This document shows positions 1 to 9,276 of a stretch of DNA of 64,000 nt, piece after piece. Origin of the DNA: Thermosulfuriphilus ammonigenes. Lineage in GTDB: Bacteria; Desulfobacterota; Thermodesulfobacteria; Thermodesulfobacteriales; ST65. Both the position numbers and the translations under genes were made by a program. Numbering within the stretch: the first letter of the stretch is position 1; each line of letters opens with the position of its first letter. The notes beneath the pieces are model-generated. The model had not been told where the DNA came from. It ran no database searches and worked only from the letters and a program-made list of their open reading frames with translations. The stretch lies in assembly GCF_011207455.1 (NCBI RefSeq), contig NZ_CP048877.1, positions 550,576-614,575 of the forward strand, read 5' to 3'.

Positions 1-1
1 A

Positions 2-355
2 GAGGCCCGGTTCGCCGCAGGGCTGGCCCTGGGGAGCCCCGGGGAGGCTCTAAGGTTTATCGATGAGGGAGGATTGACCTCCATCAAAGAGACCTTCTCT
101 TCTTTTATGAAATTGGGCCAGGGGTCACCCATGGCTGTCTTTAGGCTTGTCCAGAGGATCGGAACCGATCGGGATAAAATTATCACCTTCCTTAAGGCCT
201 GGGCCCTACTTCTTCGGGAACATCAGCTTAAAGGCCCCACCCCCTTTGTGAGGGAGGCCCTGAGCCAGATAAACAAGGCCATCTTGGCCTTGGAGCGGGC
301 CGCCAACCCTCGTCTTACCTTAGAGGCCCTGCTGTTGCGCCTTTCGAGGCTTTAA
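2..355 (+). CDS. holB: DNA polymerase III delta' subunit, C-terminal part (partial)
   Basis: An open frame runs in from the left edge and ends at TAA 353-355. About 117 residues are visible. The first residues contain an A-x-L-A-x-GSPG-x-AL pattern, which in clamp-loader delta' and tau/gamma AAA+ proteins lies just after the ATPase core. The rest is helical and fits the collar domain of delta'. The protein would help load the beta clamp on DNA. The ATPase part lies outside the window, so the assignment rests on this motif and on the next gene: holB-ricT-metG order is common in bacteria. A TTG at 74 is internal and is not the start. Confidence 0.6.
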   Translation, partial: EARFAAGLALGSPGEALRFIDEGGLTSIKETFSSFMKLGQGSPMAVFRLVQRIGTDRDKIITFLKAWALLLREHQLKGPTPFVREALSQINKAILALERAANPRLTLEALLLRLSRL

Positions 356-378
356 TGGTCGTGGTATTTTGAGAAGCT

Positions 379-1290
379 ATGGCCAGCAAAAAAAATCGAA
401 GACGCCATCGTTCCAAAGAACGTCCCTTAAACCACCAAAAGACCGATGAGGCCCGGGAGCTCAAAGGACGAGAGGTTCCCACTGGCAATGGCCTCAGGGT
501 AGCAGAAGTCCGGCTGCGGCCAGATCTGCCCACCACCCACTTTGACGCCAAGGATCTGCTTCTTTCCCCCGGAGATTGGGTTCTGGTAGAGGGCCCTCAT
601 GGGCCGGAGGTGGGGCAGGTAGTTCTAGAACCGGTATTCTATCCCGGACTCAAGGGAAGCCTACCCATGGTCCTGCGTCGGGCCTCGGTCAAAGAGATTA
701 ACCGTTATCATAAAATCCTGGCCCAGGAAGACCAGGCCTGGGATGTCTGCGAGACTAAGATCCAGGAACTGGGCCTGGAGATGAAGCTGGTCCGGGTAGA
801 ACGACTTTTTGACGGTAGCAAGATCATCTTCTATTACACTGCCGACGGCCGGGTGGACTTTCGCCAGCTAGTCAAAGAGCTGGTCCGGGAGCTCAGAAGC
901 CGCATAGAGATGCGCCAGATTGGGGTTCGCCATGAGGCCAAGATGCTGGGTGGCCTTGGCACCTGTGGCCGCGAACTTTGTTGTGCCAGTTTTATTCGGG
1001 ACTTTGACGCTGTCTCCATCCGGATGGCCAAAGAGCAGAGCCTCCCCTTGAATCCCAACAAGATATCTGGCATCTGTGGTCGCCTGCTCTGTTGTTTGGT
1101 TTATGAACATCAGGTTTACGTTGACCTTAAGAAGGAAATGCCCAAATTCGGCAAGAGATATTGCTGCCCCCACGGCGAAGGAAAGGTTATCCGCCACAAC
1201 ATATTTCGACGCACCGTCACCCTTGAACTTCAGGATGGCCGGGAGATCGATGTCCCCATTGAGCAAGTAAAGGCCAAGGAGGAGAGCTGA
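379..1290 (+). CDS. ricT: PSP1-domain protein RicT/YaaT-like
   Basis: The 303-residue protein matches the PSP1 family (RicT/YaaT). A basic, low-complexity N-terminus of about 35 residues is followed by the PSP1 core. It carries clustered cysteines C196, C201/C202, C233, C238/C239 and C262/C263. In Bacillus, RicT forms an Fe-S-containing complex with RicA and RicF that affects RNase Y-dependent RNA processing; whether that role applies here is unknown. The gene sits 23 bases after holB and its stop TGA overlaps the metG ATG, so it is cotranscribed with replication and translation genes. The Shine-Dalgarno before the ATG is weak. Family call firm, function inferred. Confidence 0.85.
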   Translation: MASKKNRRRHRSKERPLNHQKTDEARELKGREVPTGNGLRVAEVRLRPDLPTTHFDAKDLLLSPGDWVLVEGPHGPEVGQVVLEPVFYPGLKGSLPMVLRRASVKEINRYHKILAQEDQAWDVCETKIQELGLEMKLVRVERLFDGSKIIFYYTADGRVDFRQLVKELVRELRSRIEMRQIGVRHEAKMLGGLGTCGRELCCASFIRDFDAVSIRMAKEQSLPLNPNKISGICGRLLCCLVYEHQVYVDLKKEMPKFGKRYCCPHGEGKVIRHNIFRRTVTLELQDGREIDVPIEQVKAKEES

Positions 1291-3191
1291 TGTCCTATTA
1301 CGTGACCACCCCCATCTACTATGTCAACGCCGAACCTCATCTTGGTCATGCCTACACCACGGTGGTAGCCGATGTAGTGGCCCGCTTCTTCCGTTTGGCT
1401 GGAGAGGAGGTCTTCTTCCAGACAGGGACCGACGAACACGGTGACAAAATCGTCCAGGCCGCCAAAGAGGCGGGGGTAAGCCCCCAGGAATATGTAGATC
1501 GGATGAGTCAGGCCTTCCGGGATCTCTGGCCCAAGCTTTTTATTGAGTACGACAACTTCATCCGCACCACTGAGGAAAGGCACAAGGTGGCCGTAAAGCG
1601 CTTCCTGGAAAAGGTCTATGAGGCCGGCGACATCTACTTTGGCGAATACGCAGGGCTTTACTGTTTCGGCTGCGAGCGTTTCCTCACCGAGAAAGAATTG
1701 GTCGATGGCCGCTGTCCGGATCACAAGGTGGAGCCCGTTCACCTTAAAGAGGCCAATTATTTCTTTCGCATGGGTCGTTATCAAGAGTGGCTCATTGACC
1801 ACATCAAAAACAACCCAGAATTCATCACCCCTGAACGCTATCGCAATGAGGTTCTGGCCTTCCTTAAGGATCCCCTTGAGGATCTATGCATCTCTCGCCC
1901 CAAAAGCCGGCTCACCTGGGGTATAGAACTCCCCTTTGACGATGGATTTGTCACCTATGTGTGGTTTGACGCCCTTATTAACTATATCTCCGGGCTGGGT
2001 TGGCCTGAGGATCAGGATCGCTTTGAACGCTTTTGGCCCCAGGCCCACCACCTGATCGCCAAGGACATCCTCAAACCCCATGGCATCTACTGGCCAACCA
2101 TGCTCCGGGCTGCCGGTCTCCCCCCTTACAAGGGGCTCCATGTCCATGGTTACTGGAATGTCCAGGACGCCAAGATGTCCAAGAGCCTGGGGAACGTCGT
2201 GCGCCCAGAAGGTCTTATCAGACGTTTTGGAGCCGATGCCTTAAGATACTTCCTCCTCCGGGAGATGGCCTTTGGTCTGGACGCCAACTTCTCCGAGGAG
2301 GCCCTGGTGAGGCGCTTTAACTCCGATCTGGCCAATGACTTTGGCAACCTTGTCCAGCGAAGCCTGACTATGGTCAACAAATACAACCAGGGGCTCATAC
2401 CGGAGCCGGCCGTGGCCGAGGCCCCTGACCTTGCCCTCCGGGAGGCGGCCTTAAGCACCGTATCCCGATATGAAGAGGAAATGGTCGCCTATCGCTTTCA
2501 CCGGGCCCTGACCGCGGTCTTTGAGCTCATTGGCCAGGCCAATAAATACATTGACCAGCAGGCCCCTTGGGTCCTGGCTAAGGATGCCAAACAGCGAGAA
2601 CGCCTCCAGACGGTGCTCTACCACCTCCTGGAGACCTTAAGAATCGTGGCGATACTTCTCTCTCCGGTAATGCCTGTGGCCGCCGGCAGGCTTCTTTCCT
2701 ATCTGGGGTTGACCACCGAAGAGGCCCTGAGTTTGGATAAGGCCCGGGTCTTCGGTCTTCTTAAACCCCAGAGGAAAACGTCCTGTGGCCCTCCCCTCTT
2801 TCCTCGCCGGGAGGATAAAAGCGCTGCCGAGGTTTCTACGACCGAAGAGGTGAAAAAAACAGAAAAGAAGACAGAGACGATCAAGATCGAAGACCTGGCC
2901 CGGATAGATCTCCGGGTAGCCGAAATCGTCGCTGCCGAACCAATCCCCGGGGCCGATAGACTCTTAAAGCTCACCGTTAAGGCCCCGGAGGAGAGAACCA
3001 TTGTGGCCGGGGTGGCTAAGGTCTTTCGACCTGAGGAGCTAGTGGGGAAGAGGGTGGTCATCGTCGCCAACCTTAAACCAGTAAAGCTCAGGGGCGTCCT
3101 TTCCCAGGGGATGATGCTAATGGCCGAAGATGAAGACGGCCTCCACCTCGTAGAGGCCCCCCAGGCCCGTCCGGGAGCTCGTTTAAAGTGA
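1290..3191 (+). CDS. metG: Methionyl-tRNA synthetase with C-terminal tRNA-binding domain
   Basis: The 633-residue class I synthetase charges tRNA-Met. The HIGH-type motif HLGH lies near residues 17-20. A zinc-knuckle insert with CFGC and a later Cys/His lies around residues 125-148. KMSKS is near residue 295, followed by the anticodon-binding helices. From about residue 533 there is a tRNA-binding (OB) domain of the Trbp111/MetG-C type, reached through a Lys/Glu-rich linker. The start ATG overlaps the ricT stop as ATGA and has GGAGGAG upstream. The stop overlaps the GTG of the next gene. Confidence 0.97.
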   Translation: MSYYVTTPIYYVNAEPHLGHAYTTVVADVVARFFRLAGEEVFFQTGTDEHGDKIVQAAKEAGVSPQEYVDRMSQAFRDLWPKLFIEYDNFIRTTEERHKVAVKRFLEKVYEAGDIYFGEYAGLYCFGCERFLTEKELVDGRCPDHKVEPVHLKEANYFFRMGRYQEWLIDHIKNNPEFITPERYRNEVLAFLKDPLEDLCISRPKSRLTWGIELPFDDGFVTYVWFDALINYISGLGWPEDQDRFERFWPQAHHLIAKDILKPHGIYWPTMLRAAGLPPYKGLHVHGYWNVQDAKMSKSLGNVVRPEGLIRRFGADALRYFLLREMAFGLDANFSEEALVRRFNSDLANDFGNLVQRSLTMVNKYNQGLIPEPAVAEAPDLALREAALSTVSRYEEEMVAYRFHRALTAVFELIGQANKYIDQQAPWVLAKDAKQRERLQTVLYHLLETLRIVAILLSPVMPVAAGRLLSYLGLTTEEALSLDKARVFGLLKPQRKTSCGPPLFPRREDKSAAEVSTTEEVKKTEKKTETIKIEDLARIDLRVAEIVAAEPIPGADRLLKLTVKAPEERTIVAGVAKVFRPEELVGKRVVIVANLKPVKLRGVLSQGMMLMAEDEDGLHLVEAPQARPGARLK

Positions 3192-3847
3192 TTGCCCATC
3201 TCATTCAAAAAATAGCCCTTCTGACCATCCCCATTCTGGCCGCGGTGACTGTCCACGAGCTGGCCCATGGCTATGTGGCCTACCGCCTGGGGGATCCAAC
3301 AGCCAAGGAGTCTGGGCGTCTGACCCTCAACCCCTTTAAGCACATCGATCCCTTAGGGGCCTTGGTCTTCTTCCTCACCCAGGCCATCGGCTGGGCCAGA
3401 CCAGTGCCCGTTGATCCCCGCTACTTTCGCCACCCCCGTCAGGACATGGTCTGGGTTTCCCTGGCCGGCCCTATGGCCAATCTTCTTTTGGCCGCCACTT
3501 TGGCCCTGGCCCTCCGGGCCTGGCCTTTTATCTACCAGCCCCTTTCCTGGCTCTCCCCAGCCCTGGCTAGTGCGGTCTTAAAACCCCTACTCCTAATGGC
3601 CTATCTGGCTGTCCAGATAAATATCGGGCTGGCCATCTTCAATCTCCTTCCCGTGCCTCCTCTCGATGGCAGTAAGATCCTCTACGGACTTCTGCCTCCC
3701 GAACTGGCCCGCCGATATGCCTATCTGGAGCCGGTAGGGTTCGTTATCATTCTGGCCTTAGTCTTTACAGGAGTTATCGACAAAATTATATTGCCGCCAA
3801 TTATTTGGCTAAGTGGCCTCTTTCTGGGAAACCTAGTCCAGATCTAA
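3188..3847 (+). CDS. Site-2 protease family (M50) membrane metalloprotease
   Basis: The 219-residue polytopic membrane protein carries the zinc motif HELAH at residues 23-27 inside the first membrane segment. A second conserved motif, NLLPVPPLDG, provides the likely third metal ligand (Asp). There is no PDZ domain, so this is the short YwhC/Rv-type M50 protease rather than full RseP. Such proteins cleave membrane-embedded substrates; the substrate here is unknown. The GTG start at 3188 overlaps the metG stop, which implies translational coupling. The gene is followed 18 bases later by trpS. Confidence 0.88.
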   Translation: MIAHLIQKIALLTIPILAAVTVHELAHGYVAYRLGDPTAKESGRLTLNPFKHIDPLGALVFFLTQAIGWARPVPVDPRYFRHPRQDMVWVSLAGPMANLLLAATLALALRAWPFIYQPLSWLSPALASAVLKPLLLMAYLAVQINIGLAIFNLLPVPPLDGSKILYGLLPPELARRYAYLEPVGFVIILALVFTGVIDKIILPPIIWLSGLFLGNLVQI

Positions 3848-3865
3848 CACAAGAGGAGCTCACTC

Positions 3866-4861
3866 ATGGCCCGAAAAAAACGAGTTCTCTCCGGAATGAG
3901 ACCCACCGGTCCCCTTCATCTGGGGCATCTTCATGGAGTCCTGGAGAACTGGAAAAGGCTCCAGGAAGAGTACGACTGCTTTTTCTTTGTGGCCGACTGG
4001 CACGCCCTGACCACAGACTACGCCCGCTCTCGCAGCATTTCGAGCAACACCCGACGTCTCCTTATAGACTGGCTTTCGGTGGGGATAGATCCCCAAAAGG
4101 CCACTATTTTTATCCAATCAGAGATAAAAGAGCACGCCGAGCTCTATCTCCTTTTTTCTATGATCACGCCGGTAGCCTGGCTGGAGAGAAACCCCACCTA
4201 CAAAGACATGCTCCAGCAGTTAAGCGACCGGGAGCTTTCCACCTACGGTTTCCTGGGCTATCCGGTTCTCCAGGCCGCCGATATCCTCATGTACAAGGCC
4301 GATAAGGTCCCGGTAGGGATAGACCAGCTCCCCCACATTGAGCTTACCCGGGAGATTGCCCGACGCTTTAATTATCTTTACGAGAGCCAGGTTTTTCCCT
4401 TGCCTGAGGCCCTGCTCTCTGAGGCCCCCAAAGTCCCGGGAATCGACGGCCGGAAGATGAGCAAGTCCTTTGGAAATGCCATCTTTCTCAATGACTCCGC
4501 CGAGGAAGTCCGGAAAAAGATCTCCCAGATGGTCACCGATGTGGACCGCCCTCGCAAATCTGACCCTGGAGATCCCGAAAGGCGCTGTGTGGCCTTTAAC
4601 CTCCACCGTCTTTATTTTTCTGCTGAGGAGCTGGCGGAAATCATCGCCGCCTGCAAGGAGGCCCGTTTGGGCTGTGTTCAGTGCAAAAGAGAGCTGGCCG
4701 AGCGGGTGATTAAGGCCCTTGAGCCCATCTGGGAACGAGCCCGCGAGCTGGAAAGCAAGCCCGGACTTCTGGAAGAAATCCTCAACGAGGGCCAAAGACG
4801 GGCCCGTGACTTTGCCATTCAGACCATGGTTGAGGTCCGGCAAACCATTTTCGGTAGCTGA
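3866..4861 (+). CDS. trpS: Tryptophanyl-tRNA synthetase
   Basis: The 331-residue class I synthetase has the TrpRS N-terminal signature GMRPTGPLHLGH (residues 10-21, HIGH equivalent) and KMSKS at about residues 196-200. The length is typical for bacterial TrpS. It charges tRNA-Trp in the cytoplasm. The ATG has GAGGAG nearby upstream. The M50-trpS-scpA order is a common bacterial arrangement and supports the neighbouring calls. Confidence 0.97.
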   Translation: MARKKRVLSGMRPTGPLHLGHLHGVLENWKRLQEEYDCFFFVADWHALTTDYARSRSISSNTRRLLIDWLSVGIDPQKATIFIQSEIKEHAELYLLFSMITPVAWLERNPTYKDMLQQLSDRELSTYGFLGYPVLQAADILMYKADKVPVGIDQLPHIELTREIARRFNYLYESQVFPLPEALLSEAPKVPGIDGRKMSKSFGNAIFLNDSAEEVRKKISQMVTDVDRPRKSDPGDPERRCVAFNLHRLYFSAEELAEIIAACKEARLGCVQCKRELAERVIKALEPIWERARELESKPGLLEEILNEGQRRARDFAIQTMVEVRQTIFGS

Positions 4862-4874
4862 AAGGGAGGGGGCC

Positions 4875-5582
4875 ATGGGTGAACAGCTGGCCCTCTATCC
4901 GGTGAGGTTGCCAGAGTTTGAAGGCCCCCTGGACCTCTTGCTCCATCTTATCCGGGAGAATCGTCTAAATATTTATGACATTCCGATAGCAGAAATCACC
5001 CGCCAGTATCTGGAATATTTGGAATTGATGAAGACCTTAGACATAAAATTGGCTGGAGAGTTTTTGGTCATGGCCGCCACCCTCCTCCACATAAAGAGCC
5101 GGATGCTCCTTCCCCGACCGGCACCGGAAGAAGACGAGGAGGATCCACGGATGGAGATCGTCCGTCCCCTGCTGGAACTCATCCGTTTTCAAGAGGCGGC
5201 CCAGAGGCTCTACAGCCGTCCCCAGTGGCTAAGAGATGTCTTTCCCCGGGGAATGAGCTTTGAAGACGACAACTCAAAACCCCCCCCTGTTAAGGCCAGT
5301 CTCTTTGATCTTCTGGCTGCCTTAAGGGATCTGCTTAAGCGAAATGCCCCTCCGGAGGTTATGGAAGTCCGTCTGGCCAGGGTCTCTGTGCGGGACAAAC
5401 TTGACCAGATCTGGAAAGAACTCATTTTAAAAGGGCGGCTGTTTTTTAAGGCCTTTGTCCAGGGAGCAGATAGGGTGGAGATCATAGCCACCTTTTTGGC
5501 CCTTTTGGAATTGGCCCGGCAGGGCCGGGTCTTTCTGGTTCAGAATAGGCCCCTGGGTGAGATAGAGGTGCTCAAAAGATGA
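4875..5582 (+). CDS. scpA: Segregation and condensation protein A
   Basis: The 235-residue protein begins at ATG 4875, preceded by GGGAGGGGG. The open frame extends upstream into trpS, but homology starts at 4875. It shows the ScpA kleisin signature EGPLDLLLHLI near the N-terminus, then a helix with KIAGEFLVMAATLLHIKSRMLL-type sequence, and a C-terminal winged-helix region. ScpA bridges the heads of the SMC dimer in the bacterial condensin. scpB is not adjacent in this window. The last codons overlap the next start (ATGA). Confidence 0.93.
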   Translation: MGEQLALYPVRLPEFEGPLDLLLHLIRENRLNIYDIPIAEITRQYLEYLELMKTLDIKLAGEFLVMAATLLHIKSRMLLPRPAPEEDEEDPRMEIVRPLLELIRFQEAAQRLYSRPQWLRDVFPRGMSFEDDNSKPPPVKASLFDLLAALRDLLKRNAPPEVMEVRLARVSVRDKLDQIWKELILKGRLFFKAFVQGADRVEIIATFLALLELARQGRVFLVQNRPLGEIEVLKR

Positions 5583-6136
5583 AGATTCTTTGGTTTTTAG
5601 CCCCTCTGCTCACTATCTCGGCGGCCAAAATAGCCTACGCTGTCTCCACGGCCGCGGTGGCCGCAAAGACAGGAGGGGCCCTTTTCACTCGAACATCTGC
5701 CGCCAAGATACGGGCCATCCTGGAGGAGGTTCCCATGGCCCCGGAGACCAGGCTTTATGACCTTGGCTGCGGTGACGGACGCTTCCTGCTGGCGGCCTGG
5801 CGTCGCTATGGTGTTCGAGGAGTAGGTTATGAGATAAATCCTTATGCCTATCTTCTCTTCCAGATCAGGAAAATCATCTCCAGGGCCCCTGTTACCTGTC
5901 ACCGTCAGGATTTCTGGAAGGCTCATCTTGGCCAAGCCGAGGTGATTTTTTGCTATCTGTTTCCGGACATTATGCCCAGGCTGGCTACCAAACTGGCCCG
6001 GGAGCTTCCCGAGGGAGCCAGGATCATCAGCTGTAACTTTCCTCTCCCCGGCTGGCCCCCCGAGAAGGTAATTCGGATCGAAGATCCTATATTTTTCTAC
6101 CAAAAGAGGAGGTTTTTATGCGAACAGACCGGGTAA
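5579..6136 (+). CDS. Membrane-anchored class I SAM-dependent methyltransferase
   Basis: A hydrophobic N-terminal segment (about residues 3-29) precedes a small Rossmann domain with SAM-binding motif I, DLGCGDGRF, at residues 61-69 and an acidic motif II, GYEIN. The 185-residue protein lacks a recognisable substrate domain, so the substrate is unknown. It overlaps scpA by 4 bases and the Nudix gene by 19 bases, which suggests tight translational coupling. Similar small membrane-anchored methyltransferases are often annotated only as class I SAM methyltransferase. Confidence 0.78.
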   Translation: MKILWFLAPLLTISAAKIAYAVSTAAVAAKTGGALFTRTSAAKIRAILEEVPMAPETRLYDLGCGDGRFLLAAWRRYGVRGVGYEINPYAYLLFQIRKIISRAPVTCHRQDFWKAHLGQAEVIFCYLFPDIMPRLATKLARELPEGARIISCNFPLPGWPPEKVIRIEDPIFFYQKRRFLCEQTG

Positions 6137-6636
6137 GTGCCACCGAGCTGCTGGAGGTCTGTGATGAGGAAGACAGGGTCATGGCCCTTCTGTCTCGAGA
6201 CGAAATCCACCGTCAGAGGCTGATGCATCGGGCCGTACACATCTTCCTCTTCGATCCCAAAGGGCGGATATATCTCCAGAAGCGGGCCCAGGACAAAGAC
6301 GAACATCCCGGTCTCTGGGATTCCTCGGCTGCCGGTCATGTAGAACCCGGCGAACCCTACATGGTGGCCGCCAAAAGAGAGCTCCTGGAGGAGCTTGGTC
6401 TTAACTGTAGCCTGGATCTGGTCTTGAAACTGCCAGCTTGTGAGGAGACGGGCTGGGAACATGTCTGCCTTTATCGCGGGGAGACCAGGAAACCCCCTCG
6501 ACCTAATCCTCGGGAGTTAGAAGACGGTCGTTTCTTCACTGTAGAAGAGGTGCGAACCCTTTTGGAAAAAGAACCGGAGAACTTTACCCCCTGCTTTCGC
6601 CTTCTCTGGTCACTTTATGAGGAGAATACCAAATAG
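6118..6636 (+). CDS. NUDIX hydrolase (YfcD/IDI-like)
   Basis: The 172-residue protein contains a complete Nudix box at residues 73-95: G73, E79, R87-E88, E91-E92 and G94. The preceding sequence (LQKRAQDKDEHPGLWD) is typical of the YfcD/isopentenyl-diphosphate-isomerase-like branch, including conserved K/R and W. It presumably hydrolyses a nucleoside-diphosphate-X metabolite; the substrate cannot be told from sequence. The ATG has an ideal GGAGG, and the gene overlaps the upstream methyltransferase. The P-type ATPase gene starts directly after the stop. Confidence 0.86.
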   Translation: MRTDRVSATELLEVCDEEDRVMALLSRDEIHRQRLMHRAVHIFLFDPKGRIYLQKRAQDKDEHPGLWDSSAAGHVEPGEPYMVAAKRELLEELGLNCSLDLVLKLPACEETGWEHVCLYRGETRKPPRPNPRELEDGRFFTVEEVRTLLEKEPENFTPCFRLLWSLYEENTK

Positions 6637-9276
6637 ATGGAACCTCGCCCCTGGCACAGTCTGACCCCAGAGGAGGTAGCCCTCTATCTCGAGACGGATT
6701 TAAGCCGGGGCCTTGAGGCCAGGGCAGCTCAAGAGAGATTGACTCGCTTTGGCCCCAACCGCCTCCCTACCGGCCCCCGACGGGGAATTCTGGCCAGAAT
6801 TCTTGACCAGTTTCGAGACCTTCTTATCTATGTTCTCCTAGCCACGGCGGGGGTCAGCCTGGCCCTAGGAGAGTTTGTTGATGCCGCTGTTATCTTGGCC
6901 GTGGTGGTCATTAATGCCATCATCGGCTTTGTTCAAGAAAGTCAGGCTGAAGCCGCCCTTGAGGCCTTAAAGGAGATGCTCTCTCCCAAGGCCACCGTCT
7001 TGCGAGGTGGAGAAACAGAAATCATCCCTGCCGAGGAGCTTGTCCCTGGGGATCTAATTGTTCTTACTGCCGGGGCCAAGGTTCCAGCCGATGCCAGGGT
7101 TATCTGGAGCAAGGGGCTCCTGACCAACGAGGCCGCCCTCACCGGGGAGTCTCTGCCGGTGGAAAAGATATCTGACCCTCTGCCGGAGGATACCCCCTTG
7201 GCTGACAGACGAAATATGATCTACTCCGGCACCCTGGCCCTCTCTGGAGAGGGCCGGGCCATTGTCGTGGCCACCGGAGCGGCTACAGAGTTCGGCAAGA
7301 TTGCCCAAATGATGGCCGGGGTGGAACCGCCCAAGACCCCTCTTACCCGAAAGCTGGAAATATTCAGCCGCAAGGTAACCTTTGTTATTCTCGTCTTTGC
7401 CGTCTTCACCTTCCTTCTGGGTTACTTGCGACGTCTCCCGTTTGAGGAGTCATTTATGGCGGCGGTGGCCCTGGCCGTTTCGGCCATTCCCGAAGGGCTT
7501 CCGGTGATTATGACCGTGGCCTTGGCCATCGGTGTAAAGAGGATGGCCCGTCGGGGGGCCATCATTCGGTATCTGCCCTCGGTGGAGACCTTGGGGAGCA
7601 CCACGGTCATCTGCACTGACAAAACGGGCACCCTCACCCGCAACGAAATGACCGTAACCAGAATAATTCTGGCTGACGGCCGAAAGCTGGAGGTTGAGGG
7701 GGTAGGTTATGCTCCCCAGGGACGAATCTTAATGGATGGACAGCCAATATCCGTTCGCCAGGATCAGGCCCTTTATCGACTCCTTTTAGCGGGCTATCTC
7801 TGCAATCAGGCCAGTCTGATAGAGAAAGACGGCCGCTGGCTGGTAGATGGCGATCCCACTGAGGGGGCTTTAATCGTGGTCGCCAGAAAGGCCGGTCTTA
7901 GCGAAGAGGAGCGAAGGCACTATCCCCGGATAGACCTCCTGCCCTTTGACTCCGATCGCCAGTTTATGGTTAGTCTTCACGAAACTAAAGACGGACACCT
8001 GGCCTTCCTCAAAGGAGCTCCAGAAAAGGTCCTCCAGCTCTGCGGCCAGGAGGCCGTGGCCTTCTTTCCCCAGGTGGAGGAGCTTGCCCGATCCGGGCTG
8101 CGGGTTCTGGCTGTGGCCGAGAAAGACCTCACTCCTCCCCTTACGGATGAGGCCGTCTATAGCGGAGGCTGGCGTCTTCTGGGGCTGATTGGGATGATGG
8201 ACCCTCCACGACCAGAGGCCATGGAGGCCATCTCCCTTTGTCATCGCGCCGGGATAAGGGTCAAGATGGCCACCGGCGATCATCCCCTGACGGCCCAGGC
8301 CATTGGTCAGCTTCTGGGTTTAAAAGGCGAGGCCATAGAGGGTCAGAGGCTCGAGAAGCTTGAAGAGCAGAAGTTCTCCCAGGTAGCCGCAAAGACCGAA
8401 ATCTTTGCCCGGGTCACCCCGGCCATCAAACTTCGGCTCGTCCGGGCCCTTAAGGGGCAGGGAGAGATTGTGGCCATGACCGGAGACGGGGTCAATGATG
8501 CCCCGGCCCTTAAGGCAGCCGATATCGGAATTGCCATGGGAAGCGGCACCGATGTGGCCAAAGAGGCCTCAGACATGGTTATTACTGACGACAATTTCGC
8601 CAGCATAGTGGCCGCGGTAGAAGAAGGACGAACAGTCTTTGACAACTTGCGCAAAACTATTCTTTTTATCTTTCCCACCAATGGGGGGGAGTGTCTCATC
8701 CTTCTAGGGGCCATAGCCTTGGCTACCACCCTTCCGGTCTTGCCGCTTCATATTCTCTGGATAAATCTGGTAACTACTGTGGCCCTGGCGGTAGCTTTGG
8801 CCTTTGAGCCCCGGGAAGATGGAGTCATGGACCGTCCTCCCCGCCCTCCAAAGGCTCCTCTTCTGGAGGGATACCTCATCAGCCGGATGGCCCTGGTATC
8901 CTTTCTGATGGCCGCTCTGGCCTGGGGAGGCTTTGAGTGGTGGTTTAAGAGATCGGGTCAGGTGACTGAGGCTCGGGCCCTGGCCGTCAATGTTATTGTC
9001 TTTCTAGAGGCCTTCTATCTTCTTAATTGCCGAAGGCTCCTGGCCCCGGTGCTCTCCGTGGGAGATCTTTGGCAGAATCGGGCCGTAATTTTAGGGCTTC
9101 TGGCTATTGTCCTCCTACAGGCAACCTTTACCTATGTTCCCTTCTTTAACAGGGTATTTTCCGTTGAGCCTTTTGCCCCCTGGGTATGGCTGGTAATCAT
9201 GGGGGCTGGTCTCGTATTCTTCCTCCTTATAGAGCTAGAGAAGACCATAAGTCGTCATCTGAGGAGGAGTAGGTGA
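6637..9276 (+). CDS. P2-type cation-transporting ATPase (Ca2+-ATPase-like)
   Basis: The 879-residue P-type ATPase has a cation ATPase N-terminus, actuator motif LTGES, M4 motif IPEGLP, phosphorylation motif DKTGTLT (D328), nucleotide-domain KGAPE, and the hinge TGDGVNDAPA. M4 resembles SERCA, including the Glu ligand. In M6 the sequence is NLVTTV (N710, T713, T714), where SERCA has NLVTD, so the key Asp is replaced by Thr. Transport of calcium is plausible given the adjacent Ca/cation antiporter, but the ion is not certain. The stop overlaps the antiporter GTG start. Confidence 0.9.
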   Translation: MEPRPWHSLTPEEVALYLETDLSRGLEARAAQERLTRFGPNRLPTGPRRGILARILDQFRDLLIYVLLATAGVSLALGEFVDAAVILAVVVINAIIGFVQESQAEAALEALKEMLSPKATVLRGGETEIIPAEELVPGDLIVLTAGAKVPADARVIWSKGLLTNEAALTGESLPVEKISDPLPEDTPLADRRNMIYSGTLALSGEGRAIVVATGAATEFGKIAQMMAGVEPPKTPLTRKLEIFSRKVTFVILVFAVFTFLLGYLRRLPFEESFMAAVALAVSAIPEGLPVIMTVALAIGVKRMARRGAIIRYLPSVETLGSTTVICTDKTGTLTRNEMTVTRIILADGRKLEVEGVGYAPQGRILMDGQPISVRQDQALYRLLLAGYLCNQASLIEKDGRWLVDGDPTEGALIVVARKAGLSEEERRHYPRIDLLPFDSDRQFMVSLHETKDGHLAFLKGAPEKVLQLCGQEAVAFFPQVEELARSGLRVLAVAEKDLTPPLTDEAVYSGGWRLLGLIGMMDPPRPEAMEAISLCHRAGIRVKMATGDHPLTAQAIGQLLGLKGEAIEGQRLEKLEEQKFSQVAAKTEIFARVTPAIKLRLVRALKGQGEIVAMTGDGVNDAPALKAADIGIAMGSGTDVAKEASDMVITDDNFASIVAAVEEGRTVFDNLRKTILFIFPTNGGECLILLGAIALATTLPVLPLHILWINLVTTVALAVALAFEPREDGVMDRPPRPPKAPLLEGYLISRMALVSFLMAALAWGGFEWWFKRSGQVTEARALAVNVIVFLEAFYLLNCRRLLAPVLSVGDLWQNRAVILGLLAIVLLQATFTYVPFFNRVFSVEPFAPWVWLVIMGAGLVFFLLIELEKTISRHLRRSR